NCBI RefSeq assembly: GCF_032341995.1
Contig: NZ_CP135438.1
Coordinates: forward strand, 1,488,001-1,552,000
Direction: 5' to 3'
Source: Domibacillus sp. DTU_2020_1001157_1_SI_ALB_TIR_016
GTDB lineage: Bacteria; Bacillota; Bacilli; Bacillales; Domibacillaceae
DNA length: 64,000 nucleotides
This document shows positions 51,006 to 61,443 of this stretch, piece by piece. A program made the translations under genes and the position numbers. The notes under the pieces are model-generated. The model was not told where the DNA came from and ran no database searches. It saw only the letters and a program-made list of their open reading frames with translations. Each line of letters begins with the position of its first letter. Within the stretch, counting starts at the first letter, position 1.

Positions 51006-52532
51006 TTAGTTTTTGCCGATTTTTTCAGATTCCAGCACCTGCTTCAGCCATTGCTCTTTTTTCATTGCCAGCGCTATGTTTTCAATATCTTTCGAAAATA
51101 CCCGATCTTCTGTAATAATAGGCACAACAGAGCGGATATTAGCATGCAGCCGCTTTGAAAAAGGAGATAAGCGTTCTTTTCCGCGAATGTCAGCGGCCTG
51201 GGCGGCACATATCGCTTCAATCCCAAGCACTCGACGCGAGTTTTGCACGATATCGTATGCGTGGCGTGCAGCTGTTGTCCCCATGCTGACATGATCTTCT
51301 TGGTTCGCAGAGGATGGTATTGAATCGACACTGGACGGGTGTGCGAGTGTTTTATTTTCAGAAACAAGCGAAGCTGCCACATACTGCGTGATCATTAAGC
51401 CAGATTGAAGACCCGGATCCGGACTTAAAAAAGCGGGCAGGTCATTGAGCTGCGGATTGACAAGGCGCTCAATCCGTCGTTCGGAAATACTCGCGATTTC
51501 TGCCACCGCGATGCCAAGAAAGTCCATTGCAAACGCGATCGGCTGGCCATGAAAGTTTCCTCCGGAGATGACATTTCCACTGTCCGCAAAAATAAGCGGA
51601 TTATCAGTAGCCGAGTTGATTTCAATCAATAACTTTTCTTTTACATAATGAAGTACCTGCTGAATGGCGCCATGCACCTGTGGAATGCAGCGGAGAGAAT
51701 AAGCATCCTGTACGCGTATTTCTCCCTGGGTAGTGGTCAGCTGGCTCCCTTGCATGTAAGAGAGAATACGGCCGGCCACCTGCTGCTGTTCCGGGTATGG
51801 ACGTACCAAGTGGGATTCTGGCTTGAATGCATCCACAATGCCCTGAAGCCCTTCCAGTGTAAGTGCCGCCACACCATCCGCTAAATCAGCGAGCTCTTGC
51901 GCTTCCATATAAGCGATTACTCCAACGGATGTCATCGCCTGAGTTCCATTAATCAGCGCCAGCCCTTCTTTTGCCTGTAAACGGACTGGATGCAGGCCCG
52001 CTTGTTGAAGTGCTTTTTCTGCAGGCAGTGTGTTTCCTTTATACATGACTTCTCCTTCACCAATTAAGACGAGAGCTAAATGAGCGAGCGGAGCCAGGTC
52101 ACCGCTTGCACCGAGCGAACCCTGGCTTGGCACGACGGGGTGAATGCCATGGTTTAAACAGTCAATAAGAAGCTGAAGCGTTTCTTTGCGGATGCCCGAG
52201 TATCCTTTTGCAAGGGCATTCGCACGAAGCAGCACCATCGTGCGGGCAACCGTATCAGAAAACGGCTTGCCTGCAGCGCACGCATGGCTTCTAATTAAAT
52301 TGAGCTGCAGGTTTTCCACGTTTTCTTCAGAAATCGGTGTATCGCTAAATTTGCCAAATCCCGTATTGACTCCATACATGATCTTTCCTTCTGCCATCAG
52401 CCGCTCGACAGCTGTGCGGCTTTCCTCGACTTTTTTCCACGCTGCTTCGCTCAATTCTACTGGTTCGGCATGATACACCACCTGTTTAATTTCCTCAAAT
52501 GTTAATGTGCTCCCGTCTAATTGAATGGCCAT
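51006..52532 (-). CDS. hutH: Histidine ammonia-lyase
   Basis: Deaminates L-histidine to urocanate. The 508 residues include [20 protein letters not shown], whose Ala-Ser-Gly forms the MIO electrophile, plus [12 protein letters not shown] and [16 protein letters not shown] at 52532 follows AGGGGAG; the frame is open to 52565. It lies behind the hutP gene and the HutP-controlled terminator (52586-52633), as in B. subtilis, but hutU, hutI and hutG do not follow it. Confidence 0.95.
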   Translation of the reverse strand: MAIQLDGSTLTFEEIKQVVYHAEPVELSEAAWKKVEESRTAVERLMAEGKIMYGVNTGFGKFSDTPISEENVENLQLNLIRSHACAAGKPFSDTVARTMVLLRANALAKGYSGIRKETLQLLIDCLNHGIHPVVPSQGSLGASGDLAPLAHLALVLIGEGEVMYKGNTLPAEKALQQAGLHPVRLQAKEGLALINGTQAMTSVGVIAYMEAQELADLADGVAALTLEGLQGIVDAFKPESHLVRPYPEQQQVAGRILSYMQGSQLTTTQGEIRVQDAYSLRCIPQVHGAIQQVLHYVKEKLLIEINSATDNPLIFADSGNVISGGNFHGQPIAFAMDFLGIAVAEIASISERRIERLVNPQLNDLPAFLSPDPGLQSGLMITQYVAASLVSENKTLAHPSSVDSIPSSANQEDHVSMGTTAARHAYDIVQNSRRVLGIEAICAAQAADIRGKERLSPFSKRLHANIRSVVPIITEDRVFSKDIENIALAMKKEQWLKQVLESEKIGKN

Positions 52533-52585
52533 GTGGACCGCTCCCCTCATCTGTTTTTCAAACATCGATTATATAAAAACAAAAA

Positions 52586-52633
52586 AGAGGGCTGCACAAA
52601 AAGAACACGCGTTCTTTTTGTGCAGCCCCCTCT
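52586..52633 (-). terminator. HutP-controlled attenuator between hutP and hutH
   Basis: Stem 52586-52606 with 52611-52633 (extra C bases in the right arm), followed on the transcript by UUUUUUGUUUUU. The 5' side of the hairpin has UUUUUAGUUUAGAGG, UAG-type triplets of the kind bound by HutP with histidine and Mg2+, and further UAGUAG and UUAG lie upstream. HutP binding would prevent the stem and let transcription enter hutH. Confidence 0.85.
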
Positions 52634-52769
52634 AAACTAAAAACCACTCTGGGCATTTTTATTCTATTCGCTTCTTTAAAAAGGTCTTGCTACTAGGTAA
52701 ATCACTAAGTTAGGATTCTCACTTCATCCTATACTTTCATTTTATGCATGATTCCTAAAATTGTCAAGG

Positions 52770-53228
52770 TTAAATATGGTTAAAACCGAACCCCAGAGCA
52801 TCATGTTCAAAGCCTTTTTTAGGCGCACCGATCGTTCCATAAATACAGATACTGATCCATTCACCTGAATAACCGGGACTGTTAATTTCTCCTCTGACGA
52901 TGCTATAGGTCAGTCCGACAGTTCGAAGTATTTCTCCGAACTGAACCGTGCCCCGTCCAACTCCTTGAACGGCTTCTAAAATACTATGGTAAAGGGCGTG
53001 CACTTCACGGTAAGATTCTCCATCAATGATATCGTTGGATTTAGCATTTGTTTCAATGGAGGCAATCACTTTATTGAGATCCATCGCTCCAACGCGCCCA
53101 ACTGTAAACCGATATCCTCTGTTTGTTAATTCTTTTTTGATTTCATGGCCTGCCGGACTTTTATGAAGCAATGCCAGCAGTGTTGTTAATTTTCCTAAAG
53201 GAAATTCTTTTTCGTCGTTGTAAGACAT
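52770..53228 (-). CDS. hutP: HutP antitermination protein of the histidine genes
   Basis: 152 residues similar to B. subtilis HutP (151) throughout. The metal/histidine ligands are kept: His-x3-His in EVHALYHSI (H73/H77 of the known structure) and the C-terminal His in FEHDALGFG. HutP hexamers bind L-histidine and Mg2+, then the RNA before hutH. Separate from the hutU-I-G unit by 189 bases. Confidence 0.94.
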   Translation of the reverse strand: MSYNDEKEFPLGKLTTLLALLHKSPAGHEIKKELTNRGYRFTVGRVGAMDLNKVIASIETNAKSNDIIDGESYREVHALYHSILEAVQGVGRGTVQFGEILRTVGLTYSIVRGEINSPGYSGEWISICIYGTIGAPKKGFEHDALGFGFNHI

Positions 53229-53417
53229 TTTTCTTCACTTTCCAATCTCCGTCATCTCTGACAAAATGCCGTGCTTTTCTAGCGCGGGTCAGGCTTTGAA
53301 GGCTTCCTTATAGAGTAAAACATATTACTTTTTGAGATAAAGCTTACACTAGCCTCGAGCCAATTGAGAACTCTGTTTTATTCGACCGTTTTTAAGGAGT
53401 TTGATTATCCGGTCTTC

Positions 53418-54398
53418 TTAAAAACCATTATTCTTTTTTTTACTGACAAGGCCGCTTACAAATTGGAGCCAGGCATAAACACCGGTTTTTACCGTCTGTT
53501 CTACAGGTGAATCTTTAGATGGGTCCAGACACACAAAGTCAATATGAGATACTTTGGGATGCCTGCCCACTTCCAGCAGCACGTCAAACAACTCCTCGGG
53601 TTTCATTCCGCCCGGTGTAGACGCTGGAACACCCGGTGCGTTTGAAATGTCGAGCACATCCATATCAACTGTTACATAAAGGCGGTCTGTTCTTTCTGCT
53701 AAATACATAAGGGACTCTTGAACAGCTTGGATCATACCTTTTTTGCGTGCGCTGCTTAATGAAACCATTTGTATACCCTGTTTTTTCGCATAGTCAATGA
53801 GCGGCTTCGCATTAAAATAGCCATGCAGGCCAATGTTGACAACATGTTCACCTTTCACAGTTTCCCCATCAATAAGCTGGCGGATCGGCGTACCATTCGC
53901 CGGGCCAAGCTCTTTGGGATCCCGGACATCTAAATGCGTATCAAATTGCAAAACCCCTATTATGTCTTCTGGATAAGCTTCTTTAATTCCTCTTACGGCA
54001 CAGGCCGTTGTTGAGTGGTCACCGCCAATCATACAGGTAGGTACGTGCGGGAAAGCTTCAGCTAAATATTTTGTTGAAGCTTGAATACGGTCATGTGACA
54101 GGACGATATCCGTTGTATGCATTATTACATCCCCTGCATCTGCGACACGGTAAGGAGATAAATCAAGATCTTCATCCAAGTTATACGCTGCAAAACTCTT
54201 CCACATGCGGCGAAATTCCTCCGGATACAAGGAAGCACCCGATACACTGATTGATGAGCGTGAGATTGGCGCACCATATATAATAAGGTCAGGCTGTTGT
54301 ATGTCCTCTAGCGGTTTTACCCACTGATGTACAAAATGCTCTTCACCACCGTCTGCCTTCCATGACCAGGCTGGTTTTTGAAGCCATGAGCCGCTCAT
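53418..54398 (-). CDS. hutG: Formimidoylglutamase
   Basis: Hydrolyses N-formimino-L-glutamate to glutamate and formamide. 326 residues of the ureohydrolase fold with binuclear Mn ligands in IGGDHSTT, QFDTHLDVRD and TVDMDVLD (the usual DAHxD is DTHLD here). ATG at 54398 overlaps the hutI stop by four bases, indicating coupling; the open frame reaches 54494 inside hutI. Last gene of the hutU-I-G unit. Confidence 0.92.
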   Translation of the reverse strand: MSGSWLQKPAWSWKADGGEEHFVHQWVKPLEDIQQPDLIIYGAPISRSSISVSGASLYPEEFRRMWKSFAAYNLDEDLDLSPYRVADAGDVIMHTTDIVLSHDRIQASTKYLAEAFPHVPTCMIGGDHSTTACAVRGIKEAYPEDIIGVLQFDTHLDVRDPKELGPANGTPIRQLIDGETVKGEHVVNIGLHGYFNAKPLIDYAKKQGIQMVSLSSARKKGMIQAVQESLMYLAERTDRLYVTVDMDVLDISNAPGVPASTPGGMKPEELFDVLLEVGRHPKVSHIDFVCLDPSKDSPVEQTVKTGVYAWLQFVSGLVSKKKNNGF

Positions 54399-55651
54399 AA
54401 GCCGCCCGCCACTTGAACACCTTTTTTCCAAACCGAACGGACATGGTTCACGCCGAACAAATACTGCAGTTCTTGATAGCTCTTCACATTCCACAGAACA
54501 AAATCAGCCTGCTTGCCTTTTTCAATAGAACCAATCGTATCTTCACGGCGAATGGCACAAGCCGCATTGTATGTTGCCGCAGTCAGCGCTTCAGCTGGTG
54601 TTAATCTCATAGAAATACAGGCGAGGTTCATGACAAGCGGCATGGATGTAGTCGGCGAAGACCCGGGATTACAGTCGGTTGAAATAGCTACCGCTACACC
54701 ACGGTCAATCATTTTCCGTCCTTGAGCCGCTTCTTCACGCAAATACAAAGCTGTAGCCGGAAGCAGGCAGGCGATTGTGCCAGCTTTCGCCATTGCCTCA
54801 ATGCCTTCATCCGACGCTTTTAAAAGATGCTCTGCTGAGATCGCACCCACTTCGGCTGCCAGCTCTGCACCTCCATAAGATACAATTTCATCCGCATGGA
54901 TTTTTGGGACAAGCCCGTATGTTTTCCCTGCTTCCAGAATGCGCCTGGATTGTTCGGGGGTAAAAACATCTTTTTCACAGAAAACATCATTAAACTCGGC
55001 TAATTTTTCTTTTGCAACTGCCGGCAGCATCTCTTCGATAATCAGGTCAACAAATTCTTCTTCCCTTCCTTTAAACTCTGGAGGGATTGCATGGGCTCCC
55101 ATAAAAGTCGAAACAATGTCGATGGGATGCCGCTTCTGCAAAGCTTTCATTACCTGCAGCTGCTTGCGCTCTGTTTCCCAGTTCATGCCGTATCCGCTTT
55201 TGCCCTCAATGGTGGTTACGCCATGCGCTAAAAACGAATCCAGGCGTCTCCACGTTTGGCTGATCAGCTCTTCTTCCTCTGCTTCTCTGGTCATTCTTGC
55301 CGTTGCATGAATACCGCCGCCTGCATTCATAATGTCCATATACGAGGCTCCCTCGAGACGCATCTCAAATTCTTTTTCTCTTGTACCGCCATACACAATG
55401 TGGGTGTGCGGATCAACAAGGCCAGGTGTGACAAGGCGATAAGCAGCGTCAATAACCTCGGCTTCTTTCTGTCCATAAATTTTCTCTAGTTCAGCTGTTG
55501 TTCCAACTGCTTGAATGATGCCATCTTTAATCCAGACACTGCCATCTTCAATAAAGCCAATATCAGACATTGCTGCTTTCGTACGCGGCCCTTTTTGACT
55601 GGAATAAAGCGTCGCGAGTGCGGCGTGTTTAATCCATATATATTTCGTCAT
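54395..55651 (-). CDS. hutI: Imidazolonepropionase
   Basis: Third step: imidazolone-5-propionate to formiminoglutamate. 418 residues, amidohydrolase fold with metal ligands His-x-His in [11 protein letters not shown], His in [12 protein letters not shown] and Asp in [12 protein letters not shown]. Overlaps hutU by four bases at its start and hutG by four at its end. Confidence 0.95.
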   Translation of the reverse strand: MTKYIWIKHAALATLYSSQKGPRTKAAMSDIGFIEDGSVWIKDGIIQAVGTTAELEKIYGQKEAEVIDAAYRLVTPGLVDPHTHIVYGGTREKEFEMRLEGASYMDIMNAGGGIHATARMTREAEEEELISQTWRRLDSFLAHGVTTIEGKSGYGMNWETERKQLQVMKALQKRHPIDIVSTFMGAHAIPPEFKGREEEFVDLIIEEMLPAVAKEKLAEFNDVFCEKDVFTPEQSRRILEAGKTYGLVPKIHADEIVSYGGAELAAEVGAISAEHLLKASDEGIEAMAKAGTIACLLPATALYLREEAAQGRKMIDRGVAVAISTDCNPGSSPTTSMPLVMNLACISMRLTPAEALTAATYNAACAIRREDTIGSIEKGKQADFVLWNVKSYQELQYLFGVNHVRSVWKKGVQVAGGL

Positions 55652-57327
55652 GAGGAAGATGCTCCTTTGTCCAGCATCGGCATGTGGATGCCCTTTTCCC
55701 GGGCTGTTTTTTGAGCCAGTTCATATCCCGCGTCTGCATGGCGGACCACACCCATGCCAGGATCGGTTGTCAGCACTCGCTCGATGCGCTTGGCTGCTTC
55801 TTCTGTTCCATCTGCGACAATGACGACACCTGCATGAAGAGAATATCCCATTCCGACGCCGCCGCCGTGATGAACAGATACCCACGTAGCGCCGCCTACG
55901 GCATTAATCATGGCGTTTAAAATTGGCCAGTCGGATACCGCATCAGATCCATCTTTCATCGCTTCTGTTTCACGGTTTGGTGAAGCAACAGAACCGGAGT
56001 CAAGATGATCACGGCCAATCACAATCGGTGCTTTTAATTCACCGCTTGCCACCATATCGTTTAAAATTTTGCCAAAGCGTGCGCGTTCTCCGTAACCAAG
56101 CCAGCAGATGCGCGATGGAAGCCCCTGGAATTGAATTTTCTTCTGCGCCATGCGGATCCAGTTGCATAAGTGCTCATTATCCGCAAACTCCCGCAAAATG
56201 GCTTCGTCTGTTTTATAAATATCTTCTGGATCGCCAGACAAGGCCACCCAGCGAAACGGCCCTTTTCCTTCACAGAACTGTGGCCGGATATAAGCCGGTA
56301 CGAAACCCGGGAAATCAAAAGCGTTTTCTATCCCTTCATCTTTAGCGACCTGGCGAATGTTATTGCCATAATCAAACGTAACGGCCCCTTTTTCCATCAT
56401 TTCAAGCATCGCTTTAACATGTACAGCCATTGAAGCCTTTGAACGCTTTACATATTCTCTAGAATCAGCCTGACGAAGCTCTGCCGCTTCATGGAGAGTC
56501 ATCCCTGCCGGCGTATACCCGTTTAGTGGATCATGAGCAGATGTCTGATCCGTTAATACATCCGGTATAAAGCCACGCTTTATCATGGCTGGCAGCACTT
56601 CCGCTGCATTGCCAATCAAGCCGATTGAAAGGGCCCTGCCTTCTTTTTTCGCTTCTTCTGCCCACTGGATCGCCTCATCAAGTGAATGGGTTTTCAAATC
56701 GGTATATCTCGTTTCGATGCGGCGGTCAATTCGGGTTTCATCTGTGTCAATGCCGACACAGACACCGCCATTCATTGTAACAGCAAGCGGCTGTGCGCCG
56801 CCCATACCGCCAAGACCGGCTGTGACGGTAATGGTCCCTTTTAACGAGCCGTTAAAATGCTGCTTGGCCAGTTCTGCAAATGTTTCATATGTCCCCTGGA
56901 CAATGCCTTGGGATCCAATGTAAATCCAGCTTCCCGCTGTCATCTGGCCGTACATCATCAATCCTTTTTTATCAAGCTCATGAAAAGTATCCCAATTAGC
57001 ATAAGCCGGTACGATATTAGAGTTGGCGAGAAGCACTCGTGGTGCATCCGTGTGCGTTTTAAATACAACGACCGGCTTCCCTGACTGGACGAGAAGGGTT
57101 TCATCATCTCCAAGATTCTTAATCGTCTTTACAATCGCATCGAATGATTCCCAATTGCGTGCTGCTTTTCCAATGCCGCCGTAGACCACCAGTTGATCTG
57201 GATGCTCAGCCACATCCGGATCTAAATTGTTCATCAGCATGCGCAGCACGGCCTCCTGCTGCCACCCTTTCGTGTGAAGCGCTGTTCCTCTATACTGAAT
57301 GACCTTTCTTCCTGATACCGTTTTCAT
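55648..57327 (-). CDS. hutU: Urocanate hydratase
   Basis: Second step: urocanate to imidazolone propionate, with tightly bound NAD+ as electrophile. 559 residues with the NAD-binding [20 protein letters not shown] and the active-site Cys in [19 protein letters not shown] precedes the ATG. First gene of the hutU-I-G unit; the AraC-type regulator gene is 153 bases upstream on the same strand. Confidence 0.95.
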   Translation of the reverse strand: MKTVSGRKVIQYRGTALHTKGWQQEAVLRMLMNNLDPDVAEHPDQLVVYGGIGKAARNWESFDAIVKTIKNLGDDETLLVQSGKPVVVFKTHTDAPRVLLANSNIVPAYANWDTFHELDKKGLMMYGQMTAGSWIYIGSQGIVQGTYETFAELAKQHFNGSLKGTITVTAGLGGMGGAQPLAVTMNGGVCVGIDTDETRIDRRIETRYTDLKTHSLDEAIQWAEEAKKEGRALSIGLIGNAAEVLPAMIKRGFIPDVLTDQTSAHDPLNGYTPAGMTLHEAAELRQADSREYVKRSKASMAVHVKAMLEMMEKGAVTFDYGNNIRQVAKDEGIENAFDFPGFVPAYIRPQFCEGKGPFRWVALSGDPEDIYKTDEAILREFADNEHLCNWIRMAQKKIQFQGLPSRICWLGYGERARFGKILNDMVASGELKAPIVIGRDHLDSGSVASPNRETEAMKDGSDAVSDWPILNAMINAVGGATWVSVHHGGGVGMGYSLHAGVVIVADGTEEAAKRIERVLTTDPGMGVVRHADAGYELAQKTAREKGIHMPMLDKGASSS

Positions 57328-57480
57328 ATGGACATTTCCTCCCTTGCTTTCTTTTATACATTGATGATAGCACGGAGAGTATTCCTTTTCGGTTATGTAA
57401 TAATGATTATTTTATTATTGATTTCACCAAATTAAACTTTTTCCCTTTTTGTTATGAAGTATCTCATAAACTTTAGCAGG

Positions 57481-58929
57481 CTAGAAGCCGGAGCGATAGT
57501 CTCGAGGAGTCCGGTGTTCGTATTGCTTAAATTTCGCATTAAACTGGGTCTGATGAGTATATCCGGTTAAACGGGCAATTTCCTGAAACGACAAATCCGT
57601 TTCTTTTAGCAGCCGCTTCGCTTCATCAAGCCGTACGCGGTGTAAGGTATCGCGGAATGTTCGTCCTGATTCTGCCGCAAACCGGCGGCTTAACGTGCTT
57701 TTATTTAAACGAAGTGCTTCTGCGCAGTCAGCCAGGTTCCATTGACTGTTCCAATAGTTCCCTTCAATTAAGCTGCGGGTTTTATCAATGAGCGACTGTG
57801 GAGTATCTTGAGAAGCCAAATGGCCGCCTGATGTAAGCAGTTTGCGAATAAATACTTGAAGCGCTTGAACAATTTTATACATAACCGGCTGCCTGACTAT
57901 TTGATTGAATACATTATGATATTCATATTCTAAGTCGTTTCCTTCGATGTCATGTGATTTCATATAACGCCTCACCTGGGCCAGTACGCTCGTTAACGCA
58001 ATCCGGACCATCTCTGGATCTGGATATGGGGGCTCCATTTTTAAATAATGCTGTTCCAGCCACTGCTGGATTTCTTTCATATTCCGGGTTTCCAGCATTT
58101 CGACCCATTCCCGCTGCTCGAGCGGCGTTAAAAAAGGGTCCATTTCCTGTACCCCATCCTCTTCACCCCCCTGCAAAATAACGTCATATCCTTCAAAAAA
58201 TACACGCTCGGCCTGTCTTCGCAGTGCTTGATAGGTTGATTTAAACGGGGCACCGCTTTTACCTTCTTGTATCACAATGGCAATTGGCTGACTGAGCCGC
58301 TTGTTACAAAAACGAAGAAAAGCTTGATAATCCTCTAAATCAGCACGATTTACACTTTCTTGAACGGCTAAGACCATGTCTGTCAGCACGAATACATAGA
58401 CTTCTTCCGCAAAAGGATATGCCAGCAACTCCTCATAAAGGTCTGACAGCACAGTCTCATCTGGTGTTAAAAAAGCCGCCATCCTGTACGGATCTCCGCT
58501 CAGCCTTTGACTGGAGATAAATAAGTCCGCATACTGGATAAACGATTGTTTCGATGAGTGAGAAACAGGCTGATTGCGCTTTTCAAAACGAGCCTGCTGA
58601 AGATGGCGGATCACCTCCATAGGCGCAAAAGGACGAAACAAAACATCTTCCGCTCGAAACTTAAGCGCTTTATAAGCTGTTTGAAAAATACGTTCTGAAG
58701 ATAGGCCAAGCCAACGAGCATTGTACCTTTTTAGCAGTTTACCCACGTCCTCATGCTGCCACTGATCCATATCCACAATCGCCATTAAGGGCCTTTCCCG
58801 CTTAAATGCTGCATCAAGTTCGGACACACTATGTAATAAAGTTAATTCCAGCGTCTGCAGATGGGATTTGATCATCCACTCAATCCCTTGTGCTTCAAGT
58901 TCGTCTTTTGCCAGTACATATACCTTCAT
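57481..58929 (-). CDS. AraC-family regulator with receiver-like N-terminus, next to hutUIG
   Basis: 482 residues. N-terminal 115 residues resemble a response-regulator fold (MKVYVLAKDELEAQGIEWMI ... MAIVDMDQWQ ... FAPMEVIRHL), with Asp in the phosphoacceptor-like position but weak acidic pocket. The middle (about 140-370) is unknown, and residues 385-482 hold two helix-turn-helices (WNLADCAEALRLNKSTLSRR, LSFQEIARLTGYTHQTQFNA). No sensor kinase gene is near. Position suggests it activates hutUIG or senses nitrogen state; this is inference. Confidence 0.8.
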   Translation of the reverse strand: MKVYVLAKDELEAQGIEWMIKSHLQTLELTLLHSVSELDAAFKRERPLMAIVDMDQWQHEDVGKLLKRYNARWLGLSSERIFQTAYKALKFRAEDVLFRPFAPMEVIRHLQQARFEKRNQPVSHSSKQSFIQYADLFISSQRLSGDPYRMAAFLTPDETVLSDLYEELLAYPFAEEVYVFVLTDMVLAVQESVNRADLEDYQAFLRFCNKRLSQPIAIVIQEGKSGAPFKSTYQALRRQAERVFFEGYDVILQGGEEDGVQEMDPFLTPLEQREWVEMLETRNMKEIQQWLEQHYLKMEPPYPDPEMVRIALTSVLAQVRRYMKSHDIEGNDLEYEYHNVFNQIVRQPVMYKIVQALQVFIRKLLTSGGHLASQDTPQSLIDKTRSLIEGNYWNSQWNLADCAEALRLNKSTLSRRFAAESGRTFRDTLHRVRLDEAKRLLKETDLSFQEIARLTGYTHQTQFNAKFKQYEHRTPRDYRSGF

Positions 58930-59066
58930 TCACACACCCCATTCTGTCTTTTTTTATTTTAACAGCTCATTATGGATTTAGTAGAATAGATAAGTCATTT
59001 ACTACTCCACCCTCCAGCCAGTCTTATTAACTCAACACTCCTCCATTCTTTTAAATGGTAAAAACG

Positions 59067-59101
59067 AAAAAAGCCAAACCCTAAAAAGGGTTTGGCTTTT
59101 T
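59067..59101. terminator. Strong bidirectional terminator
   Basis: AAAAAGCCAAACCCT with AGGGTTTGGCTTTTT, in the gap between the AraC gene start (58929) and the 102-residue gene (ends 59175); it ends the latter. Confidence 0.88.
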
Positions 59102-59174
59102 AAGCACTTTTATGCTCTATATAGATGTTTAATCCGCTTTACATTCTCTTATTGTCTATATTTCCCGTGACTTT

Positions 59175-59483
59175 TCACCAGCTGCCGTATCTTCTTTGCT
59201 TCGTTTGTTTAAGGCGCACCTGTCCATAAGAACGGCCGGTATAAAAACCTTTTTTAATTAAATCCAGTGTTTGAGAAAACATAAAAGACGTTATTGGCTT
59301 GATATTTCCATCTGTTAAATTAAATAAATAATATTCACCGTTTTCATAGGTCATACTCTTTAACTGGCCTTTTTCATCTGTAAAGCAAACAAATGCTTTA
59401 ATAAGGCCTTTTTGCTTTAAGCGTATAATAAATTTAGAGGCTTTTACCGATTGATCGTTTCTTGAATGTTTATGCAGAAGCAC
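59175..59483 (-). CDS. Hypothetical protein, 102 residues
   Basis: Basic protein with predicted beta strands (KGLIKAFVCFTDEKGQLKSM, NGEYYLFNLTDGNIKPITSF) and a Lys/Arg-rich tail. GTG at 59483 with AAAGGAGGAG at correct spacing, so translation is likely. No family recognised; single gene with its own terminator. Confidence 0.6.
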   Translation of the reverse strand: MLLHKHSRNDQSVKASKFIIRLKQKGLIKAFVCFTDEKGQLKSMTYENGEYYLFNLTDGNIKPITSFMFSQTLDLIKKGFYTGRSYGQVRLKQTKQRRYGSW

Positions 59484-59891
59484 GAAAACTCCTCCTTTAA
59501 GTAGGTCCGTCTCATTTATATGCTAAGAAACCGACTTTAAACAGAGTATTTTATACAAAACCAAGGGCTGGTACAAACTTCGTTCTTTTTTTCATATATC
59601 TTAGAGTATTGAATGTCCTTGCTCATTTTGTTTTCTAATCTTTACCCACCTTCTCGAAATATAGACATCAAAATCAGAGATTCCTAAAAAAATCATTAAA
59701 AATCAGGTAAATTGATCAATATGTACTATTGACGATAGGGTCCAAACCCCTTCTTCCTCTATAAAAAAGGCCTCTGACTCTCTCTTTCATTAATTTTTAA
59801 TCAGATGCTTAAATATGAAAAGCAGCTGAGTCATTCAAACGCAACTGCTTTTCAATAGATTAAGCTTTTTTAATTACTCGATTAAGTATTT
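59484..59891. other. Gene-free region
   Basis: Contains one hairpin, AAAAGCAG (59818) with CTGCTTTT (59844-59851), which may terminate the weak leftward frame at 59892. The rest is AT-rich and without coding signal. Confidence 0.5.
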
Positions 59892-60140
59892 TTACAGACT
59901 TTCCCGCTCGGAAAGTCTGTAAATTAAACCGACTATGTCAAGGGTTGAAACAAAACTATGAACTTTTTCCTTTTTGCATACTAAAAAAACCTGTTTATCT
60001 TCGGTACCATGTTCATGACTCGTTCCTGTTCTGAGAACATTACTTAAATAAGCATAAGCAAAAGACTGCCTAGTGAATTGCTCAATTGTACAGGCATTTA
60101 TCCTTAAAAGCGAAAAACAAATGGCCCCTATGTAAAACAA
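59892..60140 (-). CDS. Doubtful 82-codon frame, possibly a gene fragment
   Basis: The frame starts at an unsupported TTG. The middle reads RTGTSHEHGTEDKQVFLVCK followed by KEKVHSFVSTLDIVGLIYRL, which looks like a real alpha/beta protein segment, yet the N-terminus does not. It may be the C-terminal half of a decayed gene. I recognise no family. Confidence 0.35.
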   Translation of the reverse strand: MFYIGAICFSLLRINACTIEQFTRQSFAYAYLSNVLRTGTSHEHGTEDKQVFLVCKKEKVHSFVSTLDIVGLIYRLSERESL

Positions 60141-60206
60141 TGTGATACATATACACCCTTACATATTTTTCTTTATTAATTCTGTTATCGCCCGTTCCCC
60201 TGAGCC

Positions 60207-60330
60207 TCAGTCCTCCACTTCTGAAAAGTATTGGGTTCCAAAGCGTCGTAGCTGGGCAAGATCTTTAAAGTTGAAATCCTCATTCATATTATTGGCAGCC
60301 AACGGGGATACTGATTAGAAAATTCTAAAA
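60207..60330 (-). pseudogene. Possible remnant of an unidentified gene
   Basis: Two short reverse frames that join with a frame change: SNQYPRWLP and then NMNEDFNFKDLAQLRRFGTQ ending YFSEVED and a stop at 60207. The text is protein-like and low in chance features but too short to identify. Confidence 0.3.
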
Positions 60331-60380
60331 CTTGCTGAAAATCCCTGATGGAAAAGTGCTTATTGAAAGGATTGATAAAA

Positions 60381-61322
60381 GTGGAGCATACTTTCCACTC
60401 CTCCCAATGGAAATGGTATGAACTTGACCTTCAAGATACTCATCTGATCGAAAAAAAAGTAAAAGAATCACACGAGTATGAAAGATGGATTAAGCAGATA
60501 AAGAAAAACGATAATAATTCGATCAATATGTACACTGGAACGCCCGGTAAAGAAAATGTATGGGGTTCTCTTATTTATCAGCAGGACGTTGAAAAAAGAG
60601 AAGAAAATGCGACCTTTCACTTTTATTTAACAAGGAAAGAACTGGTCACGGCAAATTTTGATTTATCTCGATTAGATCATCATAATGCCAAAACCATGAA
60701 GGAAAAAATGCACCATTGTGAATCGCCAATGGAAGGTTTTTTGGTCCTGCTTAGTGAAATAATTGCTGACTTTTTAAAAAAAATCGATAAGTTTGAAGTA
60801 AAACTGCACACTCTGCTTTGGGAAATAAAAGAGAATAATCGTACGAAAATCTTGGATAGAGCTGCTACTGTCGATCATGAACTCCTCGTTTGGAAGAACC
60901 TACTCATCCCAATAGAAGAAACACAGATGGCTGTTGAAGAAGCATTTGGAGAACAAACGGCACAAGGAGCACAGTTTAAACGGGCTATATGTCGGATTGA
61001 CCGGGCTAAAACACTTTTAGATGCGTATGAAGATGAGATTAAATCGTTATTAAATCTCGAAAACCTGATATCCACTCACCGGGGGAACGAAATTACGAAG
61101 ACACTAACCATTATGACAACTCTGTTTGCTCCTACTACAGCCCTTGGTGCAATTTGGGGAATGAACTTTAAGCATATGCCCGAGCTGGAATGGAAATTTG
61201 GTTACGCATTTGCGGGTACCTTAATCGTTTTTAGTACAGTGCTCCTTTATTTTTATTTGAGAAGCAAAGGCTGGATGGGCGACCTTTTAAACACGAAAAG
61301 TAAAAAATCCTTTTTTAAATAA
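60381..61322 (+). CDS. corA: CorA-family magnesium/cobalt transporter
   Basis: 313 residues: long cytoplasmic N-terminal domain and two C-terminal helices, with the ion-selectivity motif GMN in ALGAIWGMNFKHMPELEW between them. The pentameric channel lets Mg2+ into the cell. GTG at 60381 has AAAGGA about ten bases upstream; the frame is open to 60348. B. subtilis has a similar protein (YfjQ) besides MgtE. Confidence 0.88.
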   Translation: MEHTFHSSQWKWYELDLQDTHLIEKKVKESHEYERWIKQIKKNDNNSINMYTGTPGKENVWGSLIYQQDVEKREENATFHFYLTRKELVTANFDLSRLDHHNAKTMKEKMHHCESPMEGFLVLLSEIIADFLKKIDKFEVKLHTLLWEIKENNRTKILDRAATVDHELLVWKNLLIPIEETQMAVEEAFGEQTAQGAQFKRAICRIDRAKTLLDAYEDEIKSLLNLENLISTHRGNEITKTLTIMTTLFAPTTALGAIWGMNFKHMPELEWKFGYAFAGTLIVFSTVLLYFYLRSKGWMGDLLNTKSKKSFFK

Positions 61323-61443
61323 ACGCATTTTTTAAAGGCAGCTGACCCCCTGTTTTTATCAGCTTTTGGCTAAAAAACATGTTATTTCTTACTTGTGTAA
61401 GGGAAAAGAAAGGAGATTAGCAAAAGAGAAAGGAGTAAAGGGA

